Assembly (NCBI RefSeq): GCF_023231945.1
Contig: NZ_JAJLJH010000006.1
Coordinates: forward strand, 1 to 64,000
Source: Scleromatobacter humisilvae
GTDB lineage: Bacteria; Pseudomonadota; Gammaproteobacteria; Burkholderiales; Burkholderiaceae_C
Direction of reading: 5' to 3'
DNA: 64,000 nt
The notes below the pieces were generated by a model, which saw only the letters and a program-made list of their open reading frames with translations, was not told the DNA's origin and searched no databases. Of this stretch, positions 17,531-26,339 are shown piece after piece (position 1 is the stretch's first letter; every line of letters begins with the position of its first letter). A program made the position numbers and the translations under genes.

Positions 17531-19417
17531 TCAGCGCGGGCTCAGGATCGCCGTGAGGAGGTCGGGGCGGCCCTCGATCCGTTCCAGAATCGGGTAGCGC
17601 AGGCCGCCGTGCCAGTCCAGGCGTGCGACGCGGTAGTCGTCGCCGTCCTTGAGCAGCAGCTCGATCGGCGCCTTGTCCTTGACCGCGGCGGTCACGGCAT
17701 CCCTGAGCACGTCCGGCTTGTACGCCTTCAGGTTGACGGCCACGAGCGTCAGGCCGGGGCGCAGGCCGGCCTTGAACCCGACGCCGTTCCACTGCACGTC
17801 CTTGATCTCGCCGGCCTTGCCCATGTGCAGGCCCAGCGAATAGCGGAAGTCCGCGCCTTCGCGGACCGAATCGATCGCCTTCGCGTAGTCGCTCTGCTTG
17901 TCGGTCCAGCCCAGCCGCCAGCCCGCGCGCGCGAGGCCGTCGAGCGGTGCGTCCGGCCCGATGGTGTCGAGCTTGCCGCGCAGGAACGCGGCCCAGTCGA
18001 AGGGCTGCACCTTCTGCAGCGCGGCGACGACGTCGTCGAAGGTGTAGGTCAGCGGGGCGACGCGGCCGTCCTCGACGCCGAAGAAATCGTGTGCGAAGTC
18101 GTCCAGCGAGCGCCGGCCGTTCGACAGCTCGCGGATGCGCGTGTCGACGTCGAGCCAGACCAGCGCGCCCTCGTCGTAGTACTCCTCGAAGCGCTGCCAG
18201 GTGCCCCAGTCGATGGGCAGCCTGCGGCCGGTGATGATCTCGTCGTCGGTGGTGCTCTGCAGGCTGCGCCAGGTGCGGCCGGCGTCGGCGACCTGGCTCC
18301 AGGCGACGCGGCGCGCGAGGCGCTCGCGCATGTCGGCGATGGGAAACATGCCGGAGCGGACCGACAGCACGTCGCCCCAGTACTGCGTCTGGCCCTCGTA
18401 CACCCACAGCAGGCTGTTGTGGCTGGCGGTGTTGAAGTCGGGCGCCCACAGGTCGGCCGGCCGGCGGAACTTGCCGTTCCAGGAATGGACGAACTCGTGC
18501 GGGATCACGTAGCGCTGGAACGAGGTCTTGTCCCATTCCTTGAAGTAGTTGTCCTTGACGCTGTTCTCGCTGGACTGGTGGTGCTCGAGGCCGAGGTCGT
18601 AGTCGACCTGGCCCAGCGACAGCAGCAGGTCGTAGTGCGCGAAGTGGCGGGCGCCGAACAGGCGGTCGGCCTGGCGCACGAGGTTGCGGTGCGCCTCGAT
18701 CTGGTCGTCCTCGGACTCGAGCGCCGTCGCGTCGTCGGCGACCATGTCGAAGAACACGGGACGCGCGGCGCCGGGGTCGAGGTCGACGCGCTTGAAGTAC
18801 TTGCCGGCGAAGACAGGCGAGTCGACCAGCGTCTCGAGCGACACGCGCTCGAAGTGCACCTCGTCGCCGCTGGCGGACGCCGCGCGCAGCGCCGTGCCGA
18901 ACTGCCAGCCGGCGGGCAGCTTCAGGCTGGGGTCGACAGCGATGCGCGTCGCATAGTGGCCCGCGGGATAGAGCACGGCGCCCTGCCATTGCACGTCGAG
19001 CAGGTTGCGTCCGAGGAACGGATCGCTGCCGGTGGGCGCCATCGGCAGCAGTTGCTGGAATTCGAGGTCGAGGCGGGCGACGCCCGCGGGCACGTCGACG
19101 TTCAGCGCGTAGAAGTCGTCGGGGTCGCGCGTCCAGTCCAGCCACTTGCCGCCGGCCGCCATGCGCAGGCCCGCGAGGCGCTTCAGCTCGTTGGTGGGCG
19201 CGTGGTTGCCGGGAATCCACTGCGGATAGAGCAGCGTCAGCCGGCCGGGCTGCACGGGGATCGTCTCGCGGATCCGAAGGATCTTGTGATCGAGGTCGGT
19301 CGCGTCGACGGCGAGGCCGATCGCGCCAGGGTACGGCGTGTCCTGCGGCACGGGCGCCGCGACGGCCGCGAGGGGCGCCGCGAGCGCGAGCGCGAGGAAC
19401 GGGGGATGGAGCTGCAA
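17531..19417 (-). CDS. M61 family metallopeptidase (glycyl aminopeptidase-like)
   Basis: 628 residues. A signal peptide ends near residue 21 (AAVAA). The zinc site HEFVH lies at residues 307-311, with the downstream glutamate in the YEGQTQYWGDVL segment. A PDZ-like domain occupies about residues 500-600. M61 enzymes remove N-terminal glycine or similar residues from peptides in the periplasm. The start is TTG at 19417: AGGAGG sits at ideal spacing and no ATG fits. It lies between the CoA-transferase gene and a LysR gene on the same strand, with gaps of more than 100 bases. Confidence 0.9.
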   Translation of the reverse strand: MQLHPPFLALALAAPLAAVAAPVPQDTPYPGAIGLAVDATDLDHKILRIRETIPVQPGRLTLLYPQWIPGNHAPTNELKRLAGLRMAAGGKWLDWTRDPDDFYALNVDVPAGVARLDLEFQQLLPMAPTGSDPFLGRNLLDVQWQGAVLYPAGHYATRIAVDPSLKLPAGWQFGTALRAASASGDEVHFERVSLETLVDSPVFAGKYFKRVDLDPGAARPVFFDMVADDATALESEDDQIEAHRNLVRQADRLFGARHFAHYDLLLSLGQVDYDLGLEHHQSSENSVKDNYFKEWDKTSFQRYVIPHEFVHSWNGKFRRPADLWAPDFNTASHNSLLWVYEGQTQYWGDVLSVRSGMFPIADMRERLARRVAWSQVADAGRTWRSLQSTTDDEIITGRRLPIDWGTWQRFEEYYDEGALVWLDVDTRIRELSNGRRSLDDFAHDFFGVEDGRVAPLTYTFDDVVAALQKVQPFDWAAFLRGKLDTIGPDAPLDGLARAGWRLGWTDKQSDYAKAIDSVREGADFRYSLGLHMGKAGEIKDVQWNGVGFKAGLRPGLTLVAVNLKAYKPDVLRDAVTAAVKDKAPIELLLKDGDDYRVARLDWHGGLRYPILERIEGRPDLLTAILSPR

Positions 19418-19519
19418 GACGGCCTCCTGGTGGCTGCGCGGACGTCGGCGACGCGCCGGCCCTGTCCTGCAGGACGCAATCCCTCGCCGGAACCGGACAC
19501 CGGCCGATGCGAAAGGCGC

Positions 19520-20419
19520 TCAGCCCGGGGCCGAGCAGAGGTGGTCGATCAGCAGCCGCACCGGCCGCGGCACCGCGGTTGCGTCGCGCACGCCGATCAG
19601 CAGCTGCCGATGCACCCACGCGTCATCGAGCACGATGCGCTTCAGGTGCATCGAATGCAGGTGCGGCTGGATCGCCGCTTCCGGCAGCACGGCCACGCCC
19701 ATGCCGTTGGCCACCATCAGGCACATCGCGTCGAAGCTGCGCACCTGGATGCGCACGCGCAGCCGGCGCCCGAGCAGCTCGGTCTCCTCGTGCAGGCGGC
19801 GCGACAGCGACGTCGCGCTGGAGAGGCAGACGAAGTCGTTGTCGACGACATCGGCGAAGCGCACCGACTTGCGCCGCTGCAACGCATGCCCGTTCGGCAC
19901 GACCAGCACGAGGCGGTCGCGCCGGTAGTTCATCAGCGCCAGCCCGTGCGCCGCGGTGCGGTCGGCGAAGATGCCGAGGTCGGCGCGGCCATCCAGCACG
20001 GCCAGCACGACGTCGGAGCTGTTCTGCTCCTCGAGCTCGATGCGGATGCCGGGGTTGCCGGCCTGGAATGCGGCGAGCTCTCCGGGCAGGAACTGCGTGA
20101 GGGCGGAGGTGTTGGTCCACAACCGCACGACGCCCACCACGCCGGACGCGTAGTCCGACAGCTCCGCCGACAGGTGCTCGACCTCCTGCAGCACCGCGCG
20201 CGCCCGGTCGAACAGCACCTGGCCCGCCGCGGTGGTACGCACGCCGCGCGAGTGCCGCTCCAGCAGCGTGACGCCGACGGCGGCCTCGAGATCGGTGATG
20301 CGCTTGCTCGCCGCGCCGATCGCCAGATGGGCGAGGGCGGCGCCCTGGCTGATGCTGCCGGTTCGAACGACGAGCGTGAACAGCGACAGCGAAGTCAGGT
20401 CGAGGCGTTGGAGGTTCAC
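19520..20419 (-). CDS. LysR family transcriptional regulator
   Basis: 299 residues from a GTG start at 20419, the usual LysR length. The N-terminal winged helix (LTSLSLFTLVVRTGSISQGA, then RITDLEAAVGVTLLERHSRG) is complete, followed by a periplasmic-binding-like effector domain. The effector and targets are unknown. The frame stays open upstream to 20497, but those residues do not belong to the fold. Unlike many LysR genes it is not divergent to a target; the peptidase and the CoA-transferase/lyase/MFS genes downstream are candidates. Confidence 0.9.
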   Translation of the reverse strand: MNLQRLDLTSLSLFTLVVRTGSISQGAALAHLAIGAASKRITDLEAAVGVTLLERHSRGVRTTAAGQVLFDRARAVLQEVEHLSAELSDYASGVVGVVRLWTNTSALTQFLPGELAAFQAGNPGIRIELEEQNSSDVVLAVLDGRADLGIFADRTAAHGLALMNYRRDRLVLVVPNGHALQRRKSVRFADVVDNDFVCLSSATSLSRRLHEETELLGRRLRVRIQVRSFDAMCLMVANGMGVAVLPEAAIQPHLHSMHLKRIVLDDAWVHRQLLIGVRDATAVPRPVRLLIDHLCSAPG

Positions 20420-20477
20420 GGCCCATTCTCGCGCGAGCGGGCCGGGCGCGCCCGGGTCGTCCCGGGCGAGAGAAGCA

Positions 20478-20717
20478 TCAGGCCGCCAGCGCCTCACGCA
20501 TGATCAGCGCGCCCTGGACCTTCACGACCATCGTCTCGCCGGCTTCGGTCAGGCGCAGCGAACCGCCGCTCCATTGCAGCCAGCGCAGCGAGATCAGCTG
20601 CTCGATGGTCTGCTCGGGGACGTCGCACGCGCGGCGGCGCATCAGCGCGTCCACGGTGGTGAGCAACGCCTGCTGCAAGGCGGGGGTGATCTTGGCGGCG
20701 ATGTTGGCGGCAGTCAT
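20478..20717 (-). CDS. Small hypothetical protein (79 aa)
   Basis: 79 residues, not recognised. It is mostly helical by composition, with ALQQALLTTVDALMRRRACDVPEQTIEQLI and a C-terminal segment that looks like a winged-helix end (LRLTEAGETMVVKVQGALI). It could be a minimal DNA-binding protein. The ATG at 20717 has AAGGA at good spacing, and the longer frame to 20816 lacks such a signal. It is 99 bases downstream of the esterase gene on the same strand. Confidence 0.62.
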   Translation of the reverse strand: MTAANIAAKITPALQQALLTTVDALMRRRACDVPEQTIEQLISLRWLQWSGGSLRLTEAGETMVVKVQGALIMREALAA

Positions 20718-20816
20718 GTGCGTTCCTTGTGGGTTGACGCAACGATAGCGATGCCCCTGCGCGACCGCAGTCGGTGCCGGCAGCGTTCCGCTGTAGGACG
20801 GCACCGACTCGACCAT

Positions 20817-21503
20817 TCACTCGCCGTCGCCTCGGCCTTCGCTTTCGCGCGCCGCGCGCATCGCCGCCTCCCACGTGCGCTTCGGCAGGTGCCCGCGCAG
20901 GCGCTCGATCAGCAGTTCCGCGATCTCCGCATTGATCTGGTGGCCCACCTGCGGCAGGACGTCGGCGGTGACGTCGGCGCCGATGGCCACGAGGTGCTCC
21001 GCGGCCTCCACGGTGAAGCCGTACGGGATCACCGGATCGGCCTTGCCGTGGAACATGTGCAGCGTGGTGGCGGGGTTGGGCGTCTCCGGCAGCAGCGCGA
21101 AGCGACCGGCGATCGAGACCACCCGGCCGGCGATCGCCGGTCGGTCGCGCGTCGATTCGAGCGCCATGATGCCGCCCTGCGAGAAGCCGATCAGCGCCAC
21201 CGCGTCGAGGCCGACGCCCGCTTCCTCCTGCCAGCGGGCGACCGTCTCGACGAAGGCCGGCATCGCGGCCTCGACCCGCGCGACGCGGTTCTGCTCGTCG
21301 ATGCCGTTCACCGAGAACCATTCGCGCCCCGCGCCGGACGCCGACGGCGCCGCGACGCTGACGATGAAGGCCTGCGGAAATTCCGCCGCCAGCACGTGGC
21401 CCAGCGGCGCCAGATCCTGCGCGTTGGCGCCCACGCCGTGGAACAGCAGCATCAGCTGCTGCGCGGGCCCGGCGGGGCGGGCGACGATGATGGAGTCGGA
21501 CAT
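20817..21503 (-). CDS. Alpha/beta hydrolase, YpfH/carboxylesterase-2 type
   Basis: 228 residues with the phospholipase/carboxylesterase fold. The nucleophile elbow is GFSQGG (about residues 109-114), the catalytic aspartate lies in HGKADPVIPY and the histidine in VGHQI near the C-terminus. The start LLFHGVGANAQDLAPLG forms the oxyanion region. It is a cytoplasmic esterase of the type related to E. coli YpfH; the natural substrate is not known. No signal peptide is visible. Confidence 0.88.
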   Translation of the reverse strand: MSDSIIVARPAGPAQQLMLLFHGVGANAQDLAPLGHVLAAEFPQAFIVSVAAPSASGAGREWFSVNGIDEQNRVARVEAAMPAFVETVARWQEEAGVGLDAVALIGFSQGGIMALESTRDRPAIAGRVVSIAGRFALLPETPNPATTLHMFHGKADPVIPYGFTVEAAEHLVAIGADVTADVLPQVGHQINAEIAELLIERLRGHLPKRTWEAAMRAARESEGRGDGE

Positions 21504-21568
21504 GCGGGGCTCTCGTGCGCGAAGCGTGAACCCGTGATTGGATCACGCCGCCCGCGGCCGCGCTGCGC

Positions 21569-22033
21569 TCAGGTGATCCGTGCGCGCGCGTGACGCGCGG
21601 CCGCGAGCGCGCGCAGGCCCTGGAAGAACTGGCGGGCCATCTCGTGCGCCGCCAGCTCGATCAGCGGCGAGCCCAGCACGCCGATGACGCCCTCGATGGC
21701 GATGCTGATGTCGGCGTGCAGCGTGCTGGCCGCGCTGCCGGCGGGCACCAGCTGAAGCACCGCGCTGCCGGAGCCGCCGGTGCGTTCCGTGCGGGCCTCG
21801 AAGTGCAGCGTGCAGCGGCGCGGCGCCTGCGCGTCGCGCCGGTGCACGTAGACCGTCAGGTGGGAGGTCGTCAGTCCCATGGCCACCGCCATCTCGGCGA
21901 CGAACTCGTCCGGCGCGATCTCCATCAGCGATTCGCAGCCCGGCAGCGCACGCCGCAGCAGGGCGACGTCGTTCAGCGCCGTCCAGGCTTCATCCAGCGG
22001 GACGGGAAGGGTGTGGCTTTCGCTGAGGCGCAT
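21569..22033 (-). CDS. SRPBCC / CoxG-like protein
   Basis: 154 residues with the START/SRPBCC lipid-binding-like fold of the carbon-monoxide-dehydrogenase subunit G family. The typical opening is VPLDEAWTALNDVALLRRALPGCESL. CoxG anchors or matures molybdenum hydroxylases in CO oxidisers, but many family members stand alone with unknown roles. No cox genes are nearby, so the function here is open. It lies between the HDOD and esterase genes on the minus strand. Confidence 0.82.
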   Translation of the reverse strand: MRLSESHTLPVPLDEAWTALNDVALLRRALPGCESLMEIAPDEFVAEMAVAMGLTTSHLTVYVHRRDAQAPRRCTLHFEARTERTGGSGSAVLQLVPAGSAASTLHADISIAIEGVIGVLGSPLIELAAHEMARQFFQGLRALAAARHARARIT

Positions 22034-22084
22034 GCGCCCAGCGTACGCGCGCTGCCGAGCCGCGTATGTCGGAGGAGCGGACGT

Positions 22085-22993
22085 TCAGACGCCAGTGGCC
22101 GCGAACTGCGCGTGGACGTCTTCGCACCAGGTCTCGAGATCCGCCTCGGTCATGCCCAGCGCGGCCAGCGCGATCGCGCCGCCCTTGCTCCATTCGATAT
22201 GGCGGTTCAGGCCTTGATAGCGCTGGATGATGGTCTCGCAGACCAGCCCGAGGGCGACCAGCTCGCGCACCTGCGGCGGCATCGGGCCCATCCACGAGCT
22301 GTATTCGTGGTGCAGGCGCGTGGCCAGCACGGCCGTCTGCGAGACGCCCCAGGTGCGCGCCGTGAGCGCGCCCACCAGCGCGTGGTCGACGCCATGGATC
22401 GATTGCTCGAGCGCCGTGATGCTGCCTTCGTGCACGTTGCACTTCTCCAGCGTGGCGACGTAGCCGTTCTTGCCCGGGAAGCGCTGCAGGAGGATCGCGA
22501 TGCCCAGCTCGACGAACAGGCCGTAGGTGTGGGCCAGCGCGGGCGGCACGACGCGGCGCGTGCGGGCCAGGTAGGTCATCGCGCGGGCGCGCTTGGCCGA
22601 GACGTCCCAGAAGCGGACGAAGCCCGGGCCCGTGGCGGGCAGCAGCTTGCGCAGCACGATCTCCGTGAAGATCGCCTGGCACTGCGCGAAACCCAGCAGC
22701 TGGAAGGCCTGGTCGACGGTGTCGGCGCGGCGGCTCAGGCCCATCAGCGGCGAATTGGCGTACTTGAGCAGCGCGGCGGACAGCGCGACGTCGGAGCCGG
22801 CGATGTCGGCCACGCGCTTGAGCGACGGATCGTCGCGCTCGAGCTCCTGCTGCAGGTCGACCAGCAACTGCGGACGCGCCGGGATGCCGATGTCGCGCAC
22901 CAGCGCCTGGAGCGCCTTTCCGTCGAGGTCGGCGAGGGCGAGCAACTGGTCGCCGCCCATTTCGGGCAGCGCGGTGAGGGCGGAGGCATCCAT
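22085..22993 (-). CDS. HDOD domain protein
   Basis: 302 residues. An HDOD domain (about residues 20-230) shows the usual VLRDIG-like entry, the SGSDVALSAALLKYANSPLMG-type core, and QAFQLLGFAQCQAIF. The family lacks HD catalytic residues and works in signalling, often in chemotaxis, motility or c-di-GMP networks. A near-perfect sigma-28 promoter at 23030-23056 places the gene with flagellar late genes (see that entry). The ATG at 22993 has GGAACC upstream. prpE precedes it on the same strand. Confidence 0.87.
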   Translation of the reverse strand: MDASALTALPEMGGDQLLALADLDGKALQALVRDIGIPARPQLLVDLQQELERDDPSLKRVADIAGSDVALSAALLKYANSPLMGLSRRADTVDQAFQLLGFAQCQAIFTEIVLRKLLPATGPGFVRFWDVSAKRARAMTYLARTRRVVPPALAHTYGLFVELGIAILLQRFPGKNGYVATLEKCNVHEGSITALEQSIHGVDHALVGALTARTWGVSQTAVLATRLHHEYSSWMGPMPPQVRELVALGLVCETIIQRYQGLNRHIEWSKGGAIALAALGMTEADLETWCEDVHAQFAATGV

Positions 22994-23029
22994 GCGAGAA
23001 GGTTCCGTGTTGACTGATCCGTATCGGGC

Positions 23030-23056
23030 TTATCGGCCTTTCTGCGGAACAGTTGA
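23030..23056 (-). promoter_or_regulatory. Sigma-28 (FliA) type promoter of the HDOD gene
   Basis: On the minus strand, TCAA (23056-23053), exactly 15 bases, then GCCGATAA (23037-23030). GCCGATAA matches the FliA -10 consensus completely, and the -35 differs from TAAA at one base; 15 is the standard spacing. The predicted start of transcription is about 30 bases before the HDOD ATG at 22993. That FliA uses it is inference. Confidence 0.75.
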
Positions 23057-23080
23057 GCGGGACGCGGTGCCCAAGTTGTT

Positions 23081-24997
23081 TCAAGCCGCGTCGGCGGCCC
23101 CGCGAATATGCGCCAGCGCGGCGGGGTCGTCCAGCGTGGTGAGGTCGCCCGGATCGCGGCCCTCGCAGATGGCCTGGATGGTGCGCCGCAGCAGCTTGCC
23201 GGAGCGCGTCTTCGGCAGGCCGCTGACGAAGCGCACGCGGGCCGGGCGCGCGACGGCGCCCAGCGTCTCGTCGACGCGCTTCATCACCTCGGCCTCCAGC
23301 GCCCGCGCCAGCTCGGGCGTGGCGACGCGCGCGGCGTCGCGCGGCACGGCGAAGGCCATGGCGACCTGGCCCTTGAGCGCGTCGGCCACGCCCACCACGG
23401 CCACCTCGGCGATGGCCGGGTGCCCGGAGATGCTCTCCTCGATCTCGCGCGTGCCCAGCCGGTGGCCGGCGCAGTTGATGACGTCGTCGGTGCGGCCGAG
23501 GATGAAGAAGTAGCCGTCCTCGTCGCGCACCGCCCAGTCGAAGGTCGAATAGACCTGCCGGCCGGGGATGCTGTGCCAGTAGGTCTGCACGAAGCGCTCG
23601 TCGTCGCCCCAGACCGTCTGCATGCAGCCGGGCGGCAGCGGGTAGCCGAGCGCTAGCACGCCCTTCTGGTTCGCGCCGGTCAGCTCCTCGCCGGTGTGTT
23701 CGTCGAGCAGCAGCGCGCGGTAGCCGAACACCGCCTTGCCGGGAGAGCCCAGGCGCGTCTTCGCGGGCTCGACGCCATTGAGCAGCGTCAGGATCGGCCA
23801 GCCGCTCTCGGTCTGCCAGTAGTTGTCGATGACGGGCTTGCCGATGCCGTCGCGGATCCATTCGGCGGTGGGCGCGTCCAGCGGCTCGCCGGCCAGGAAC
23901 AGCCCGCGCAGCGACGACAGGTCGTGACGCTTCAGCAGCGCGGGATCCTGCTTCTTCAGCACGCGGATCGCCGTCGGCGACGAGAACATCACCGAGACCT
24001 TGTACTTCTCGACCAGCCGCCACCAGATGCCGCCGTCCGGTTGCCCGCCGAAGCCCTGGATCGGCAGGCCTTCCACCATGAGCGTCGTCATGCCGGCGAT
24101 CAGCGGGCCGTAGACGATGTAGCTGTGGCCGACGACCCAGCCGATGTCGCTGGTGCAGAACCAGGTCTCGCCCGGATGGCCGTCGAAGATGGTCGGGATC
24201 GAGGCCGCGAGCGCGACGGCGTAGCCGCCGGTGTCGCGCTGCACGCCCTTGGGCTTGCCGGTCGTGCCCGAGGTGTAGAGCGTGTAGCTGGTGTGTGTCG
24301 CGTCGACCCACGCACACGGCACGCTCGCGTGCGCGTGACGCGCGCGCAGCGTCGACCACGCGACATCACGGCCCTCGACGACGGCGGCCGGCGCGAGCCC
24401 GCGATCGACCATCAAGACATGCGCCGGCTCGTGCGACGCGAGCGCGATGGCCTCGTCCAGCAGCGGCTTGTAGGCGATCACCTTGCCGCCGCGCGAGCCG
24501 GCGTCGGCGCTGACGATCACCGCCGGCCGCGCGTCGTCGATGCGCGCCGCGAGGCTCGTGCTGGCGAAGCCGCCGAACACGACCGAGTGGATCGCGCCCA
24601 GCCGCGCGCAGGCCAGCATCGCGAACGTGGCCTCGGGAATCATCGGCATGTACAGCAGCACGCGGTCGCCCTGGCGCACGCCAAGTTCCTGCAGCGCCGC
24701 GGCCATCGTCATGACCTCCTGCAGCAGTTGCGACGTCGTCCACGTGAGTTCCTGGTCGACCTCGGTCGACACCCACACCAGCGCGGCCCGGTCGGGATGC
24801 GTGGCGGCGTGGCGGTCGACCGCGTTGTGGCACAGGTTCGTCAGCCCGCCGGGAAACCACTGCACGAACGGCGGGTTCGAGGTGTCGCAGACGCGGTCGA
24901 ACGGCTTGTGCCAATCGATGCGGCGCGCCTGCTCGGCCCAGAACGTTTCCGGATCGTCTAGCGACTGTTGGATGAACTCCGCGGCGGTCGTGGCCAT
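23081..24997 (-). CDS. prpE: Propionate-CoA ligase
   Basis: 638 residues, full-length acetyl/propionyl-CoA synthetase. The AMP-binding motif YTLYTSGTTGKPKGVQ is about residue 237-252, and the C-terminal lysine loop KTRSGKLLRR is present near residue 600. The opening FIQQSLDDPETFWAEQARRIDWHKPF and GSRGGKVIAYKPLLDEA are PrpE-like. It activates propionate for the methylcitrate cycle; no prpB, prpC or prpD lies in the window, so it stands apart from that operon. Acetate or other short acids may also be used. Confidence 0.9.
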   Translation of the reverse strand: MATTAAEFIQQSLDDPETFWAEQARRIDWHKPFDRVCDTSNPPFVQWFPGGLTNLCHNAVDRHAATHPDRAALVWVSTEVDQELTWTTSQLLQEVMTMAAALQELGVRQGDRVLLYMPMIPEATFAMLACARLGAIHSVVFGGFASTSLAARIDDARPAVIVSADAGSRGGKVIAYKPLLDEAIALASHEPAHVLMVDRGLAPAAVVEGRDVAWSTLRARHAHASVPCAWVDATHTSYTLYTSGTTGKPKGVQRDTGGYAVALAASIPTIFDGHPGETWFCTSDIGWVVGHSYIVYGPLIAGMTTLMVEGLPIQGFGGQPDGGIWWRLVEKYKVSVMFSSPTAIRVLKKQDPALLKRHDLSSLRGLFLAGEPLDAPTAEWIRDGIGKPVIDNYWQTESGWPILTLLNGVEPAKTRLGSPGKAVFGYRALLLDEHTGEELTGANQKGVLALGYPLPPGCMQTVWGDDERFVQTYWHSIPGRQVYSTFDWAVRDEDGYFFILGRTDDVINCAGHRLGTREIEESISGHPAIAEVAVVGVADALKGQVAMAFAVPRDAARVATPELARALEAEVMKRVDETLGAVARPARVRFVSGLPKTRSGKLLRRTIQAICEGRDPGDLTTLDDPAALAHIRGAADAA

Positions 24998-25052
24998 GCT
25001 GTCTCCGGCTTTGCTGCGTGCAACCGGATGGTGCCACGAGACCGCCGCGGCT

Positions 25053-25859
25053 TCAGCGGGCGCGCTCGGCGATGTCGTCGGCCAGTCGGCGCGCGTGCGT
25101 CACCATCGGGCCATGCGCGACGCCTTCGTACTCGAGGTATTCCGCATCGGGCCTGAGCGCGAGCACGCGCTGGCCGCACAGCGCGGGCGGCGCGGAGACG
25201 TCGAGGTCGCCCTGGATGATGGTCAGCGGCACGTCGACCCGCGCGAGCTCGGCGCGGAAGTCCGATTGCACGACGACGGCCTGGTAGTCGACAATCGCGC
25301 GCCGCGAGCAGCCCTGCACCATGGCCGCCAGCCACGCGATCGTGCGATCCGGCGCGCCCGGCGCGAAGGGCTCGGCGTTCTCGGCAATCCATCCGTCGAG
25401 GTCCTCGCGCAGCTGCCGATTGACGGCCGCGAAGGCCTCGGGCGGCAGGCCGTCCGGATTCGTCACCGACAGCATCGGCGCGGGCAGCGTCGCGCCGACC
25501 AGGATCACGCGTGCGATGCGCGACGCGCCGCGGCGCGTGATCGCGCGCACCACCTCGCCGCCGGCCCCCGAGTGGGCGACGACCGTGCAGGCGCGCAGGT
25601 CCAGCGCGTCCATCACGTCGGCGAGGTCGTCGGCCAGCGTGTCGTAGTCCATCGGGCCCGGGTCGCTGGAGCGGCCGTGGCCGCGGCGGTCGTACGAGAT
25701 GGCGCGCAAACCGGACTCCTCGAGCCGCAGCATCACGGTGGCCCAGAGGTCGGACGTCATGGCCCAGCCGGGCAGCAGCAGCACCGGCGCGCCGCGGCCC
25801 CAGTCGCGCACGAACAGGCGGGCGCCCGAGCGGGTGCGGATGAAGTCGTCGTCACGCAT
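25053..25859 (-). CDS. Alpha/beta hydrolase (non-heme chloroperoxidase-like)
   Basis: 268 residues. The nucleophile elbow is VAHSGAGGE (serine about 97), the oxyanion region is LLPGWAM and the catalytic histidine lies in YEGVAHGPM near the C-terminus. YDRRGHGRSSDP is characteristic of the chloroperoxidase/esterase branch. The substrate is unknown. Its start overlaps the end of the upstream NTF2-like gene by eight bases, so the two form a translation-coupled pair beside a divergent XRE regulator. Confidence 0.87.
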   Translation of the reverse strand: MRDDDFIRTRSGARLFVRDWGRGAPVLLLPGWAMTSDLWATVMLRLEESGLRAISYDRRGHGRSSDPGPMDYDTLADDLADVMDALDLRACTVVAHSGAGGEVVRAITRRGASRIARVILVGATLPAPMLSVTNPDGLPPEAFAAVNRQLREDLDGWIAENAEPFAPGAPDRTIAWLAAMVQGCSRRAIVDYQAVVVQSDFRAELARVDVPLTIIQGDLDVSAPPALCGQRVLALRPDAEYLEYEGVAHGPMVTHARRLADDIAERAR

Positions 25860-26220
25860 GGCCGACGCTCCCGTCGAGGAAGCCGATCACCTCGACGACG
25901 CGGCCGTCGTCGTCCAGCCGCGCGACATCGGTGCCGCTGGCCACCGGCGCGCCGCCGACCGCGCCCAGCGACCACGAGAAGCGCGCGAACGCACCGTGGC
26001 CGTCGGGCTCGCCGCGCGGCGTGAACTGGAGGCCGGGGAATTGCGCGCGCGCCGTCTCGATCATGCGGGCGATGCCGTCGTGGCCCTGGCCGGACATCAA
26101 TGGATCGGCGTAGCGGCCCTGCGGGCTCCACAGCGCGGCGATCAGGGCCTGGCGGCGCGCCGTGTCGGCCTCGTTCCAGGTGGCGAGGTAGCGGTCGGCG
26201 ATGGCATGCGGGGTGGTCAT
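25852..26220 (-). CDS. NTF2-like / SnoaL-type protein
   Basis: 122 residues with the NTF2-like cone fold pattern (HAIADRYLATWNEADTARRQALIAAL at the start and VIGFLD at the end). Such proteins are small isomerases, hydrolases or ligand-binding proteins; no function can be fixed. The ATG at 26220 has AAGGA eight bases upstream; an in-frame ATG at 26241 is less likely. It starts 120 bases from the divergent XRE gene, with a strong palindrome between them. Confidence 0.85.
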   Translation of the reverse strand: MTTPHAIADRYLATWNEADTARRQALIAALWSPQGRYADPLMSGQGHDGIARMIETARAQFPGLQFTPRGEPDGHGAFARFSWSLGAVGGAPVASGTDVARLDDDGRVVEVIGFLDGSVGHA

Positions 26221-26285
26221 GGCGAAGTCCTTGGTTGGCATCGCGAAGCTGCGATGGACGCATGGTCGCGAGCGCCACGAGGCCA

Positions 26286-26310
26286 GTCCATTACCTCGCA
26301 GGTCATGGAC
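26286..26310. promoter_or_regulatory. Operator-like palindrome between NTF2-like and XRE genes
   Basis: A 25-bp near-perfect palindrome: GTCCAT-t-ACCT (26286-26296), centre cgc, then AGGT-c-ATGGAC (26300-26310). Ten of eleven base pairs match. It lies between divergent genes 65 bases from one start and 30 from the other, the natural spot for the XRE protein to control both. Binding is inferred. Confidence 0.7.
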
Positions 26311-26339
26311 GCGCGCCGCACCGGTGCTATCTTTTCGCC

